DNA of 64,000 nt from Micromonospora inositola (GTDB taxonomy: Bacteria > Actinomycetota > Actinomycetes > Mycobacteriales > Micromonosporaceae). Where the stretch lies: positions 3,436,001 to 3,500,000 of the forward strand of contig NZ_LT607754.1 of the NCBI RefSeq assembly GCF_900090285.1, written 5' to 3'. Below are positions 18,701-27,142 of this stretch, in pieces (the first letter of the stretch is position 1; every line of letters begins with the position of its first letter). The notes under the pieces were generated by a model, which was not told the DNA's origin, searched no databases, and was given only the letters and a program-made list of their open reading frames with translations. Position numbers and translations under genes: made by a program.

Positions 18701-21589
18701 ATGCCGGAGGAGCGCGACCGCGTCGGGACCGCCGACGCTCCGCCGCTGCTGGCGTCGCGGCTGTCGCCCGCCGTCCTGCCCGAGCCGGTGGTGGTCCGGC
18801 CGCGGCTGCTGGACCGGCTGGACCAGGGGGTCGCCGGGCCGGTCACTCTGGTGCGCGCGCCCGCCGGCTGGGGCAAGACGACGCTGCTCGCCTCGTGGGC
18901 GCGGGCGTCCCGGGCCGAGCCGCCGCCCGCCTGGGTCGCGGTGGAGGCGGGCGACACCGGGGAGCGGCTCTGGTCGTACCTGGCGGCGGCGCTGCGGGGG
19001 GTCGTCGAGGGCACGCCGGAGGACGGGCCGCGCCCCCCGGTGCCGAACGCCCCGCCCCGCCCGGACCAGCTCGAACTGCTCGCGGCGGCGCTCGCCGCCC
19101 GGGAGCGCCCGGTGCTGCTGGTCCTGGACGACCTGCACCGGGTCACCGATCCGGCCGCGCTGACCGGGCTGGAGTTCCTGCTGCGCCACGCCGAGCAGCG
19201 GCTGCGGCTGGTGGTCGGCGCCCGGACCGACCTGCCGCTGGCCCTGCACCGCTGGCGGCTGGCCGGCGAGCTGACCGAGGTCGGCCCGGACGAGCTGGCC
19301 TTCACCGACGAGGAGGTGGCCGACCTGCTGGTCGCGCACGGGGTGCCGCTGCCGGCCGCCGCGCTGCCCCGGCTGGCCGAACGCACCGGGGGCTGGCCGG
19401 CCGGGCTGCGCTTCGCCGCGCTGGCGCTGCGCGCCCAGCCGGACCCGGCCCGCTGGGTGGAGCGGTTCGGCGGCGACCAGCCGGACGTCGCCGGGTACCT
19501 GCGCGAGGAGGTGCTCGCCCCGCTCGCCCCGGACGCCCGGGACGTGCTGCGGCGCGGCGCGGTCGCCGCCGCCGTCTGCGCCGACCTGGCCGACGCGGTC
19601 ACCGGCCGGGCGGACTCGGGGCAGCTGCTGGCCGCCCTGGCCCGGGACGGCGGGTTCCTGCGGCAGGACGGGGGCAGCCCGCCCTGGTACCGCTGTCACC
19701 CCCTCCTGGCCGACCTGCTCCGCGACGAGCTGGGCCGGCTCCCCGCCGACGAGCTGCGCGACCTGCACGCCCGGGTGGCCGACTGGTACGCGGGGAACGG
19801 CCGGCCGGCGGAGGCGCTGCGGCATGCGTTGGCCGGGGGCGCCTGGGACCGGGCCACCGAGCTGCTCATCGGGGACTGGCCGGAGCTGGCGCCGTACGAC
19901 CGGGACCTGCCCACGGCTCCGCCGCCCGCCGACCCGCCCGCCGAGGCGGTCCGGCGGGACCCGGAACTCGCGCTGGCGTGCGCGGCGGAACGGGCGTACG
20001 CCGGGGACGGAACGGCCGCCGCCGGGCATCTGCGGCGGGCCGTGGAGCAGGCCCGCGGGCTGCCCGCGCCGCGCCGCGACCGGTTCCGGCGGCTGGCCAC
20101 CGCGGTGGAACTCACCCTGGCCCGCCTGGCCGACGACCATGAGGAGGTACGGCGGGCCGCCGCCCGGCTGCTCGCCACCCGCACCGCGCCCGGTCCGGGC
20201 GACGACCCGCGGGCGGGGGCCGGCGAGGACGCCGACGCCCGGGCCGTCGCCGGCACGGCGCTCGGCCTGGTCGAGCTGGCCGAGGGGGAGCCGCGCGTGG
20301 CCGGGGACCGGTTCGCCGAGGCGCTGGCCGCGGCGCGGCAGGCCGGCCGGCCCCGGACGGAGCTGGTCTGCCTCAGCCGGTCGGCCCTGCTCGACGCGGT
20401 CCGGGGCGACCTGCCGTCGGCCGACCGGTGCGCGCGGGAGGCGCTGGCCCTGCCGCCCTGCCAGGGGTGGTCCTGCCGGGTGGACTGCGGGCACGCGTAC
20501 CTGGCGCTGGCGCTCGTGGCGTTGCACCGGGACGAGCCGGCGGAGGCGGCGGCGAACCTGGCCCTCGCCGGGCCGGCCGCCGGGGAGCCCGGGGTCGCCG
20601 CGCTGGCCGCGCTCTGCCGGGCGGAACTGCTCGCCGACAGCGGCGAGCCGGCCGCCGCCCTCCGGACGCTGGTCGAGGCCCGGGCGGGGCTGGTCGACGG
20701 CCGGGACGGTTCGGCCGTGCGGCCCGCCGCGGAGCTGACCGCCTGGCTGACCGCCACCGAGGCCCAGCTGCGCGCCGCCGTCGGCGACCTCGACACCGCC
20801 CGTGGCCTGCTGGTCGAGGCGCTGCACCGGGCGGACGCCGACGCCGCCCGGGAGTTGGCCGACGGCGGGCTGCCGCCTGCGCCATCCGGGCCCGGCGAGG
20901 CGGCGGGCCCGGATGGCTCCCGGTGGGGCAGGGCAGGGCGGTGGGGGGACGACCGGATGCCGGGCCGCGGGGACGGCGTCCGGCGGTCGAGCGGGGAGGC
21001 GGCGGCGCTGGGGGTGGCGCTGGCCCGGGTGGAGTTGCGGGCCGGTGATCCGCGGGCCGCCGCGCACGCGGTGCCGGACTGGTCGGCCCCGGAGGCGGAG
21101 TCCTGGCCGCTGCCGGTGCGCCTCGCCGCCGGCGTGCTCGACGCGGTCCTGGCCCGGGCGGGTGGCGACGACCGGCGGGCCGGCCGGCTCGTGGAGCGGG
21201 TGCTCGACCTGGCCGAGCCGGCGGGGTACCGCCGGGTCTTCACCCGGGCCGAGCCCGGGTTGCGCGACCTGCTCGCCGTCCACCTGGACTCCGGCACCGC
21301 GCACTGGCCGACGGTGAGCGACCTGGTTCGCGGCGCGGACGAGCGGCGCGCGGACGATTCGGTGGACCGGCCGGGTGGGTCGGAGGGGGCGTTGGACGAG
21401 CCGCTCACCGAGCGGGAGCTGACCATCCTGCGGTACCTGCAGAGCATCCTGTCCAACGTGGAGATCGCCAGCGAGCTGTCTCTCTCGGTCAACACGGTGA
21501 AGACGCACGTGCGCAACATCTACCGCAAGCTCGACGCGACCCGCCGGCGCGAGGCGGTCCGGCGGGCCCGTGAGCTGAGGTTGATCTGA
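18701..21589 (+). CDS. Large LuxR-family (LAL/MalT-type) ATPase regulator
   Basis: 962 residues. Walker A APAGWGKTT at 53-61 and Walker B VLLVLDDLHRV near residues 140-150 define the STAND-type ATPase domain. A winged-helix and a long TPR-like helical region follow (about 350-880), with an Arg/Gly-rich insertion near 725-765. The C-terminus is a LuxR HTH (about 898-958: LTERELTILRYLQ, SVNTVKTHVRNIYRKL). MalT-type proteins activate transcription when ATP and an inducer are bound. The target is unknown; it is divergent from the small SRPBCC/dehydrogenase pair, a natural candidate. Confidence 0.92.
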   Translation: MPEERDRVGTADAPPLLASRLSPAVLPEPVVVRPRLLDRLDQGVAGPVTLVRAPAGWGKTTLLASWARASRAEPPPAWVAVEAGDTGERLWSYLAAALRGVVEGTPEDGPRPPVPNAPPRPDQLELLAAALAARERPVLLVLDDLHRVTDPAALTGLEFLLRHAEQRLRLVVGARTDLPLALHRWRLAGELTEVGPDELAFTDEEVADLLVAHGVPLPAAALPRLAERTGGWPAGLRFAALALRAQPDPARWVERFGGDQPDVAGYLREEVLAPLAPDARDVLRRGAVAAAVCADLADAVTGRADSGQLLAALARDGGFLRQDGGSPPWYRCHPLLADLLRDELGRLPADELRDLHARVADWYAGNGRPAEALRHALAGGAWDRATELLIGDWPELAPYDRDLPTAPPPADPPAEAVRRDPELALACAAERAYAGDGTAAAGHLRRAVEQARGLPAPRRDRFRRLATAVELTLARLADDHEEVRRAAARLLATRTAPGPGDDPRAGAGEDADARAVAGTALGLVELAEGEPRVAGDRFAEALAAARQAGRPRTELVCLSRSALLDAVRGDLPSADRCAREALALPPCQGWSCRVDCGHAYLALALVALHRDEPAEAAANLALAGPAAGEPGVAALAALCRAELLADSGEPAAALRTLVEARAGLVDGRDGSAVRPAAELTAWLTATEAQLRAAVGDLDTARGLLVEALHRADADAARELADGGLPPAPSGPGEAAGPDGSRWGRAGRWGDDRMPGRGDGVRRSSGEAAALGVALARVELRAGDPRAAAHAVPDWSAPEAESWPLPVRLAAGVLDAVLARAGGDDRRAGRLVERVLDLAEPAGYRRVFTRAEPGLRDLLAVHLDSGTAHWPTVSDLVRGADERRADDSVDRPGGSEGALDEPLTERELTILRYLQSILSNVEIASELSLSVNTVKTHVRNIYRKLDATRRREAVRRARELRLI

Positions 21590-21663
21590 CGGCGGAGCCG
21601 TCCGCCAGGGTTGATCTGACGGCGCAGCCGTCCGCCAGGGTTGATCTGACGGCGCAGCCGGCG
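21579..21663. repeat. 30-bp tandem repeat across the LuxR stop
   Basis: Units start GGTTGATCTGACGGCG at 21579, 21609 and 21639; the first two are full 30-mers differing at one base, the third is partial. The first unit contains the last two codons and stop of the LuxR gene, so the end of the gene has been copied twice behind itself. Confidence 0.9.
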
Positions 21664-21685
21664 GGTCGGCGCTGGCCGGACCTGA

Positions 21686-22276
21686 TCAGGTGTTCGCCGC
21701 GGCGTCCACCGCGGCCAGCAGGTCCGCCAGGTCGTAGCCGCCGTCGTGGCGGACCTCGTTGACGAACAGGGTCGGGGTCCCGTTGACGCCGCTGCGGATG
21801 CCGCCGACGAAGTCCCGCCGGACCCGATCCGCGTCCGCGTGCCCCTTCACCTCCGCGTCGACCTCGTCGGGCGGCAGCCCGAGCTGTTCGACGCCGAGCG
21901 ACAGGTGCACCGGGTCGAGCTGGTCCTGGTGCTCGTAGAGCCAGTCGTGCATCTCCCAGAACCGGCCGCGCCGCCCGGCGGCCTCGGCCGCCTCCGCCGC
22001 GCTCTCCGCGTACGGGTGCACGTTGGCGATCGGGAAGTGCCGGTAGACCAGCCGGACCTGGTCCGCGCGCTGACGCCGCACCTCGGTCAGGTTCGCGTAC
22101 GCGGCTCCGCAGAACCGGCACTGGAAGTCGCCGTACTCGACGAGGGTGACCGGCGCGTCCACCGGCCCGCGGGCGTGGTCGGCCTCGGTCACCGGGATCC
22201 GCAGCTTCGCGGTGGTGACCTGGAGCGGCGTGGTCATCCGGCCACCACCCGCCGATCCGTCTCCAGCCGCAGTCAT
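21686..22276 (-). CDS. DsbA-family thioredoxin-like protein
   Basis: About 196 residues from ATG at 22276; GTG at 22291 and ATG at 22237 are alternatives, the last giving MTTPLQVTTAKLRIPV. No signal peptide or membrane anchor is visible. The thioredoxin fold with a helical insertion is shown by VTLVEYGDFQCRFC (active site CRFC) and the cis-Pro loop VNGTPTLFVN. Related cytoplasmic Thioredoxin_4 proteins act in thiol-disulfide exchange or resemble the NhaA-fused form. Separated by 80 bp from the BON gene, which is upstream on this strand. Confidence 0.88.
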   Translation of the reverse strand: MTAAGDGSAGGGRMTTPLQVTTAKLRIPVTEADHARGPVDAPVTLVEYGDFQCRFCGAAYANLTEVRRQRADQVRLVYRHFPIANVHPYAESAAEAAEAAGRRGRFWEMHDWLYEHQDQLDPVHLSLGVEQLGLPPDEVDAEVKGHADADRVRRDFVGGIRSGVNGTPTLFVNEVRHDGGYDLADLLAAVDAAANT

Positions 22277-22355
22277 GCATTCCACCCTCACTCCGGAGGG
22301 GGTGAGCCGGGATCACCCCGGCCGGGTGGTTCCGCCGGCCACCCGGCCGGCCCGG

Positions 22356-23033
22356 TCAGCGGCCCACCGCGACGTGGTTGTGCACCTCGCGGATGCCGGG
22401 CGCCGACCAGACGACCCGTTCGATCTCCTCGCGCTCGGGCACCGAGTGCACCAGGCCCTCCAGCACGACGGCGTCGCCGTGCACCCGGACGCTGATTCCC
22501 TCGGCCTCGGTCGCGCCGTTGCGGGCCAACGCGTCCACGATCCGCTCGGCCAGGTCGCGACCGTCGGCTCGGACCGCCGGCCGGACGGTGATGCCGTTGC
22601 TCACCCCGCGTACGCCGGTCAGTCGGCCGACCGCGCGCTCGGCGGCGCGGCGCTGGTACTCCCATTCGATCTCGCCGTGCAGGGTGACCCAGCCGTCCGC
22701 CACGGTCACGTCGAGGGCCTCGATCGGCACGAATGCGTCCCACTCCAGGGCTCGGGTGGCCGCCATGGCGATCTCCGGGTCGCTCTTCTCGGCCGCGGTG
22801 GCGATGCGGACCGCCAGGTCGTTGGCGACCGCCCGGACCCGCGACACCCGGTGCGCGGCCCGCTCGGCGGCCCACTTCTTGGCGTAGCTGTCCACCCAAC
22901 CGGTCAGGGTCACCACCCCGTCGGTGACGGTCACCCCGATCTCGTTGGGGCGTACCCGGGGCTCCCAGGTCAGCTCGTCGAGGACGTCGGTCTGGATGTC
23001 CTGGTCGGTCCGGGTGACGGTTGCGGTGGCCAT
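22356..23033 (-). CDS. Triple BON-domain protein
   Basis: 225 residues consisting of three BON repeats (about 10-75, 85-152 and 155-222), each with the pattern hydrophobic-strand, VTLxGxV turn and helix (VTDGVVTLTGWVDS, VADGWVTLHGEIEW, VHGDAVVLEGLVHS). BON domains bind membranes or phospholipids and occur in osmotic-shock and envelope proteins. No signal peptide is seen, so the site of action is unclear. A good GAAGGAGTGACCG ribosome site precedes ATG at 23033. Two copies of a 17-base motif lie upstream (23113-23153). Confidence 0.9.
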   Translation of the reverse strand: MATATVTRTDQDIQTDVLDELTWEPRVRPNEIGVTVTDGVVTLTGWVDSYAKKWAAERAAHRVSRVRAVANDLAVRIATAAEKSDPEIAMAATRALEWDAFVPIEALDVTVADGWVTLHGEIEWEYQRRAAERAVGRLTGVRGVSNGITVRPAVRADGRDLAERIVDALARNGATEAEGISVRVHGDAVVLEGLVHSVPEREEIERVVWSAPGIREVHNHVAVGR

Positions 23034-23112
23034 CGGTCACTCCTTCACGGATCGGCATTCGCGGAGGGTTCGCCCACCCACTGGCATGGACGCCGCCACG
23101 ACCGATCCTGTC

Positions 23113-23153
23113 CCCACCCCGGGTGACCCGCCCTCACCCACCCCGGGTGACCC
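23113..23153. repeat. Two copies of a 17-base motif upstream of the BON gene
   Basis: The sequence CCCACCCCGGGTGACCC occurs exactly at 23113-23129 and 23137-23153, 24 bp apart (about two helical turns). Each copy contains the dyad CACCC-C-GGGTG. Placed 80-120 bp before the BON start, they could be paired operator sites. Confidence 0.6.
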
Positions 23154-23220
23154 ACTCCCGCCGGGTGGGGACGGCTGTCGTCGCCCGGCCCGGCCGCCCC
23201 TCATCCGGCCGGACGACGAA

Positions 23221-23252
23221 CGGCGGTGCCCCCGGGGTTGGGGACACCGCCG
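23221..23252 (-). terminator. Terminator after the small membrane protein gene
   Basis: Inverted repeat CGGCGGTGCCCCC (23221-23233) with GGGGACACCGCCG (23240-23252), one internal mismatch, just beyond the stop at 23271 on the minus strand. Confidence 0.55.
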
Positions 23253-23270
23253 CGTCGTCGGCGCGTCGGG

Positions 23271-23675
23271 TCAGCCGTCCAGGCCGACCGGGGAGTTGGG
23301 CCGGTCCACGTCGACGAACTCGATCTCGTCGGCGTCCCGGTTGCGGCTGCCGGCGGCCCGGGCGGCGGTGCCGGCGGCCCAGCCGAGTGCCGCGCCGAGC
23401 AGCGCGGCGCTGATCAGCAGGGACCAGGGCAGCGCCGGACGGCGGCCGGCGAGCGCGTCGAAGGCGAGGGTGGCCCGGCGGCGGGCCTCATCGGCGGCGG
23501 CGCCGACCAGGTCAGTGGCGTCGTCGGCCAGGCCAGAGCCGCCGCGACGGGCGGACCGGGCGGTGTCCCGGACGCTGTCACCGGCGGAGCTGACGGCGGA
23601 AGCCAGGTGCTGCCACGCCTGATCCGCGATCCGCTCGGGCTTGCTGCGGCGGTCCAGCAGGGTGGTTCCGAACAT
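23271..23675 (-). CDS. Hypothetical single-pass membrane protein
   Basis: 134 residues from ATG at 23675, preceded by GAGGAGG at proper spacing. Residues 1-85 are helical and Ala/Arg/Asp-rich (AVSSAGDSVRDTARSARRGG), like small actinobacterial stress or chaperone-like proteins; residues 93-112 are a transmembrane helix (SLLISAALLGAALGWAAGTA). The acidic tail ends DEIEFVDVDRPNSPVGLDG. No family recognised. Its surroundings are envelope and stress genes (BON, small lipoprotein), which suggests an envelope role. Confidence 0.75.
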   Translation of the reverse strand: MFGTTLLDRRSKPERIADQAWQHLASAVSSAGDSVRDTARSARRGGSGLADDATDLVGAAADEARRRATLAFDALAGRRPALPWSLLISAALLGAALGWAAGTAARAAGSRNRDADEIEFVDVDRPNSPVGLDG

Positions 23676-23803
23676 GGTGCTTACCTCCTCGGGGTGCCGA
23701 AGCCCGGGGGCCACTTCGGACTCCGGCGGCTGTCCGGCGCGTGACTGTTCGCTTACCCGCCAGTGCCCGTCCGGGCGCCGGCGCAAACCATCCGCCGGTC
23801 CGC

Positions 23804-23947
23804 TCAGCGGACCGAGACCGTCGAGGCCCCACGGGCGAAGTCGTCATCGTCGTCGTCATCGTCGTCGCCCGCGCCACCGAAGCCACAGGCCAGTACGAGA
23901 GCGAGCAGGGCGCCGACGCCGGCCAGCCCGAGCAGTCTCCTGATCAT
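23804..23947 (-). CDS. Tiny Asp-rich lipoprotein
   Basis: 47 residues, ATG at 23947, TGA at 23804-23806, with GGAGAGG eight bases or so before the start. MIRRLLGLAGVGALLALVLACG is a textbook lipoprotein signal: two Arg, hydrophobic core and lipobox LVLAC with Cys21. The mature part is only 27 residues and carries nine consecutive aspartates (GDDD..DDF) then a short tail ending STVSVR. The polyaspartate suggests divalent-cation binding at the outer membrane face, which is inference. GAC/GAT alternate within the Asp run. Confidence 0.65.
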   Translation of the reverse strand: MIRRLLGLAGVGALLALVLACGFGGAGDDDDDDDDDFARGASTVSVR

Positions 23948-24272
23948 CGATCATCCTCTCCGTCCGGGGCACTCCCGGCCGATGCTAGGCGCCGGGGTCA
24001 ACGGAACGCGCCGATGTCCGGGTGCGCGCCCCGTGGGTGCGGGACCGCTACCCTGGTGCGGCGGATCGGCCGGCCCCGGTCGATCGTTGGAGAACGAGAA
24101 ACCCGGACGTCGGGAAGATGGGAACCAGAAGGTCTGGAATGGGCTGCCCAGGTGTGCCCGATCCGCGAATTGCTCATCCCGAGGGGTGGCGACCGAGGCC
24201 GTCGGAGGAATACTCTCGGTCGCGGCCCGCGTACTGATGAGGCGCCCGTCCCGGGCGAGTGGAGGTGCTCGC
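23948..24272. other. Intergenic region between small lipoprotein and STAS gene
   Basis: About 325 bp between divergent genes. It is less GC-rich than the flanks around 24090-24220 and should hold promoters for both sides, but I see no convincing -35/-10 pair, hairpin or conserved ORF. Readable frames here have no coherent hydrophobicity or motif. Confidence 0.5.
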
Positions 24273-24635
24273 GTGAGCCTGTCGATCGTGAAGTCGGTGC
24301 TGTCGGGTGGTGTCATCCAGATCGCCCCGCGAGGTGAAATCGACGTCGACACCGCGTACGAGGTGCGCGAGGCGATCGCGGAGGTGCTCGCGAAGGGCCG
24401 TCCGTCCCGGATCGAGCTGAACATGCGGTTGGTCACCTTCATCGACTCCGTGGGCATCAGCGCGATGGTCGCCGGCTTCCAGACCTGCGAGGTCAGCGGG
24501 GTGAAGCTGGTCGTGACCGAGCCGAGCCGGTTCGTGCACCGGCAGCTCTGGGTCACCGGCCTGCTCGGTCTCTTCGGCGCCCCCGAGCCCTACTTCGCCG
24601 GGACCGCGACCCCCGAGGTGCTCCCCGGCGCCTGA
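24273..24635 (+). CDS. STAS-domain anti-sigma factor antagonist
   Basis: 120 residues from GTG at 24273, with GGAGG seven bases upstream; an in-frame ATG at 24237 is less likely because that ribosome site would lie inside the gene. The STAS fold is shown by GEIDVDTAYEVREAI and the phosphorylation loop FIDSVGISAMV with the conserved Ser of the SpoIIAA/RsbV family. Such proteins release a sigma factor from its anti-sigma kinase when unphosphorylated. No partner kinase is nearby. Confidence 0.9.
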   Translation: MSLSIVKSVLSGGVIQIAPRGEIDVDTAYEVREAIAEVLAKGRPSRIELNMRLVTFIDSVGISAMVAGFQTCEVSGVKLVVTEPSRFVHRQLWVTGLLGLFGAPEPYFAGTATPEVLPGA

Positions 24636-24677
24636 GCGCGCCGACCGGTCACGGCTCCCGACCCGCGCCGGCTGGGG

Positions 24678-25505
24678 TCAGCCCTCGGGCGCGCCAAGCC
24701 CGGAGAGGTCGACGTCGGAGACCTCGGTCACCGCCCGCACGGCGGTGACCGACGCGTACCCGTCGGCGAGCAGGGCCAGGTCGGTGCCGGGCTGGACGGC
24801 CTGCCCGGGCTCCTCGAGCGAGGTGCGGACGAAACCGTGTCCCGACTCGGCGACCGTCATCTGCACCTGGCCGAAGCTGGCCAGGCTCCCCTTCCGCACC
24901 CCGCGCAGCCGGCCGTGTGGCAGGTCGGGCGCGTTGACGTTGAGCACGCTCTCCACCGGCCCGGCCAGCAGCCGGGGCAGCAGGTCGAGGGCGACCCGGG
25001 CGGCCGTGGACCAGTGCCGCTCCGCGTCGCGTGCCCGGGCGGCGGCCACCGCGGCGCCGCCGCTGGCCGCGGTGGCCTCCCCGGCCGAGAGCACGTCGAG
25101 GGAGACCGCCATCGCGCGGCAGCCGTTCGCGGCGGCGGTGAACGCGGCGCCGACGGTGCCCGAGTGCAGCACCGCGCGGCCGGCGTTCGCGCCCCGGTTG
25201 ATCCCGGAGAGCACCACCGTCGGCGGTGGCCCGAACGCTCCGTGCACCGCGATCAGCGCGATGAAACCGGGCGAGCCGCCCACCCCGTACGCCGGCACGT
25301 CGGGCAGCTCCGACAGCGGGTGCTCGCGGACCACCACGTGCCCCTCCCGCTCCACCGCGGTCATCGCGGCGCTGGTGCCGCTCGCCTCCTCCAGCGGCGC
25401 GGCGACCACCACGTCCAGTCCGCGGTCCGCCGCCGCCCGGGCCAGCCAGCCGATGCCCGGCGCGGCGATGCCGTCGTCGTTGGTGACCAGCACCCGCAGC
25501 GTCAT
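24678..25505 (-). CDS. surE: 5'/3'-nucleotidase SurE
   Basis: 275 residues. N-terminus VLVTNDDGIAAPG holds the metal-binding NDDG of SurE, with the later SGINRGANAGRAVLHSGTVGAA block containing the family metal and phosphate ligands. SurE dephosphorylates nucleoside 5'/3'-monophosphates. Its start ATG overlaps the stop of the upstream sugar-kinase gene, so the two are translationally coupled. Confidence 0.95.
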   Translation of the reverse strand: MTLRVLVTNDDGIAAPGIGWLARAAADRGLDVVVAAPLEEASGTSAAMTAVEREGHVVVREHPLSELPDVPAYGVGGSPGFIALIAVHGAFGPPPTVVLSGINRGANAGRAVLHSGTVGAAFTAAANGCRAMAVSLDVLSAGEATAASGGAAVAAARARDAERHWSTAARVALDLLPRLLAGPVESVLNVNAPDLPHGRLRGVRKGSLASFGQVQMTVAESGHGFVRTSLEEPGQAVQPGTDLALLADGYASVTAVRAVTEVSDVDLSGLGAPEG

Positions 25506-26482
25506 CGTTCGGCCGCCCGCTCGGCCAGCTCGTCGGGGGTGGTCCGCTCCTGCGGCCGGCTGCCCGCCGGCACCAGCCGGACCCGCTCCACCAGTCCGGT
25601 GATCGAGTCCAGCCGCCCGGTGCCGAGCCCGTGCCGGGTCACGTTCAGCGCGCCGGCCGCCGCCCCGGTCCGGATGGCGGTGCGCACGTCACCGCCGCGG
25701 GCCGTCACGGCGGCCACCCCGGCGGTCATCGAGTCGCCCGCGCCGCGCGGGTCGGCCGCCTCCAGGCGGGGCATCTCCACCTCGAAGACCTCCCCGTCCA
25801 CCAAAGCCAGCGCCGGCCGGTCGGCGCGGCTCACCACGACGTTCTCGGCGCCGGTCGCGTGCAGGTCGTACATCGCGCGGGTGAGCTGCTCGTCGTCGTC
25901 GCCCTCGGCCCGCCCGTCGTTGATCAGCTCCTCGTGGCTGACCTTGAGGAAGAAGACGCCGCTCGCCAGCACCGCGGTGAGATGCTCGCCGGCCAGGTCC
26001 ACCACCACCCGGCTGCCGTTGGCGCCCAGGTCGGCGGCGAAGCGCCGGTACAGGTCGGCCGGGACCAGGGCCGGGTCGTTCGGCCCGCTGAGCACGCTGA
26101 CCGGGGCCCGCAGCCCTTCGCCGAGGGCCAGGTTGTACAGCTCGTCCAGCTCGTGCCGGCTGAGCGGGTGGCCCGGCAGGTCGACGATCTCGTGTCGGGT
26201 GCCGTCCCGCCGGTCGTGCACGTACCCGCCGCTGCCACCCGAGTCGCGGACCACCACCTTGAGGTCGACGCCCTCGCTGACCAGCAGCGGCTCCAGGACC
26301 TGACCGATCTCGCCGCCGAGGCTGGCGCAGAGCACCACCTCCACCCCGAGCGATATGATCATCCGGGCCTGCCAGACCCCCTGCCCGCCGGGGTGCAGGT
26401 GCAGTTCCGGGTGGTCGGCCGGCTGGTCGACGGTCACGGTGAGCCGGGGCGTCGGCGCGAAGACCATCACGTGCCCGCTCAT
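25502..26482 (-). CDS. PfkB-family sugar kinase (1-phosphofructokinase-like)
   Basis: 326 residues. The PfkB signature DPRGAGDSMTAG (about 255-266) supplies the anion hole and catalytic Asp, and the N-terminal GGQGVWQAR block is the substrate-binding region. The arrangement is nearest to FruK/LacC-type hexose-phosphate kinases, but no PTS genes accompany it. The stop overlaps the surE start by four bases. Cytoplasmic phosphorylation of a sugar or sugar phosphate is the secure part of this call. Confidence 0.88.
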   Translation of the reverse strand: MSGHVMVFAPTPRLTVTVDQPADHPELHLHPGGQGVWQARMIISLGVEVVLCASLGGEIGQVLEPLLVSEGVDLKVVVRDSGGSGGYVHDRRDGTRHEIVDLPGHPLSRHELDELYNLALGEGLRAPVSVLSGPNDPALVPADLYRRFAADLGANGSRVVVDLAGEHLTAVLASGVFFLKVSHEELINDGRAEGDDDEQLTRAMYDLHATGAENVVVSRADRPALALVDGEVFEVEMPRLEAADPRGAGDSMTAGVAAVTARGGDVRTAIRTGAAAGALNVTRHGLGTGRLDSITGLVERVRLVPAGSRPQERTTPDELAERAAER

Positions 26483-26624
26483 CCGCCGTACCCGTCCATG
26501 CGTGCCGCCTCCTCGTCCCGCCGGGGGCCCGGATTCCCCGCCAGTCCCGCGTCATGCCGGGGCGTTGCCAGCCCGCCCGCGGTACGGGACGATCGTGCGG
26601 ACCGCCGACGGCGAGGGGGACGGT

Positions 26625-27092
26625 GTGCTCAGCCGCGAGACGTTCAGCTACACCGTGCAGGCGCGCTGTACGCGGGCCGAGGCGGTCGCGCTCCTCGGCG
26701 ACCTGACCCGCCAGGGTGAGCTGCACCCGCTGATCGCCGGCGTGCGCCGGCTGACGCCCCGCCCCGGCGCGCTGGCCAGCTACGCGATCACCGACCGGCT
26801 GGCGGTCGGGCCGCTGCGCTTCCCGGTCACCTACCGGGCCGACGTGCTGATCGCCACCGAGGACGAGGTGGTGACCGTGGCCCGGCAGCGCCCGGCCACC
26901 ACCGTGCGCAACCACACCCGGCTGCGGGACGAGCCGGGCGGCGTGACGCGCATCGACGTGGAGATCACCCTCTCCGCGCCGGCGCCCCTGTTCGGGTACG
27001 CCTTCCGGCAGGCCCGGGCGGCCCACCTCGGGCTGGCCAGCCGGCTCGGCGCGGCGCTGGACCGCGGCCCGGACGCGCCCGCCGTGAGCTGA
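26625..27092 (+). CDS. SRPBCC family protein
   Basis: 155 residues from GTG at 26625, preceded by AGGGGGA; an in-frame GTG at 26595 is possible. The START-like/SRPBCC pattern is visible: FSYTVQARCTRAEAVALLGDLTRQGELHPLIAGVRRL, then beta strands with alternating hydrophobic residues and a C-terminal helix (FRQARAAHLGLASRLGAAL). These proteins bind hydrophobic ligands in a deep cavity. Function unknown. Divergent from the pfkB-surE pair. Confidence 0.78.
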   Translation: MLSRETFSYTVQARCTRAEAVALLGDLTRQGELHPLIAGVRRLTPRPGALASYAITDRLAVGPLRFPVTYRADVLIATEDEVVTVARQRPATTVRNHTRLRDEPGGVTRIDVEITLSAPAPLFGYAFRQARAAHLGLASRLGAALDRGPDAPAVS

Positions 27093-27142
27093 CCGGTCGT
27101 CGCTCCGCGCGGACGCCCGCGACCCGGGCCGACCGTCGTCGG

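Noticed and set aside
23034..23270. Possible CRISPR-like or array repeats among CACCCCGGGTG motifs
   Set aside because: Only two copies, no spacer regularity beyond that, no cas genes in the window.
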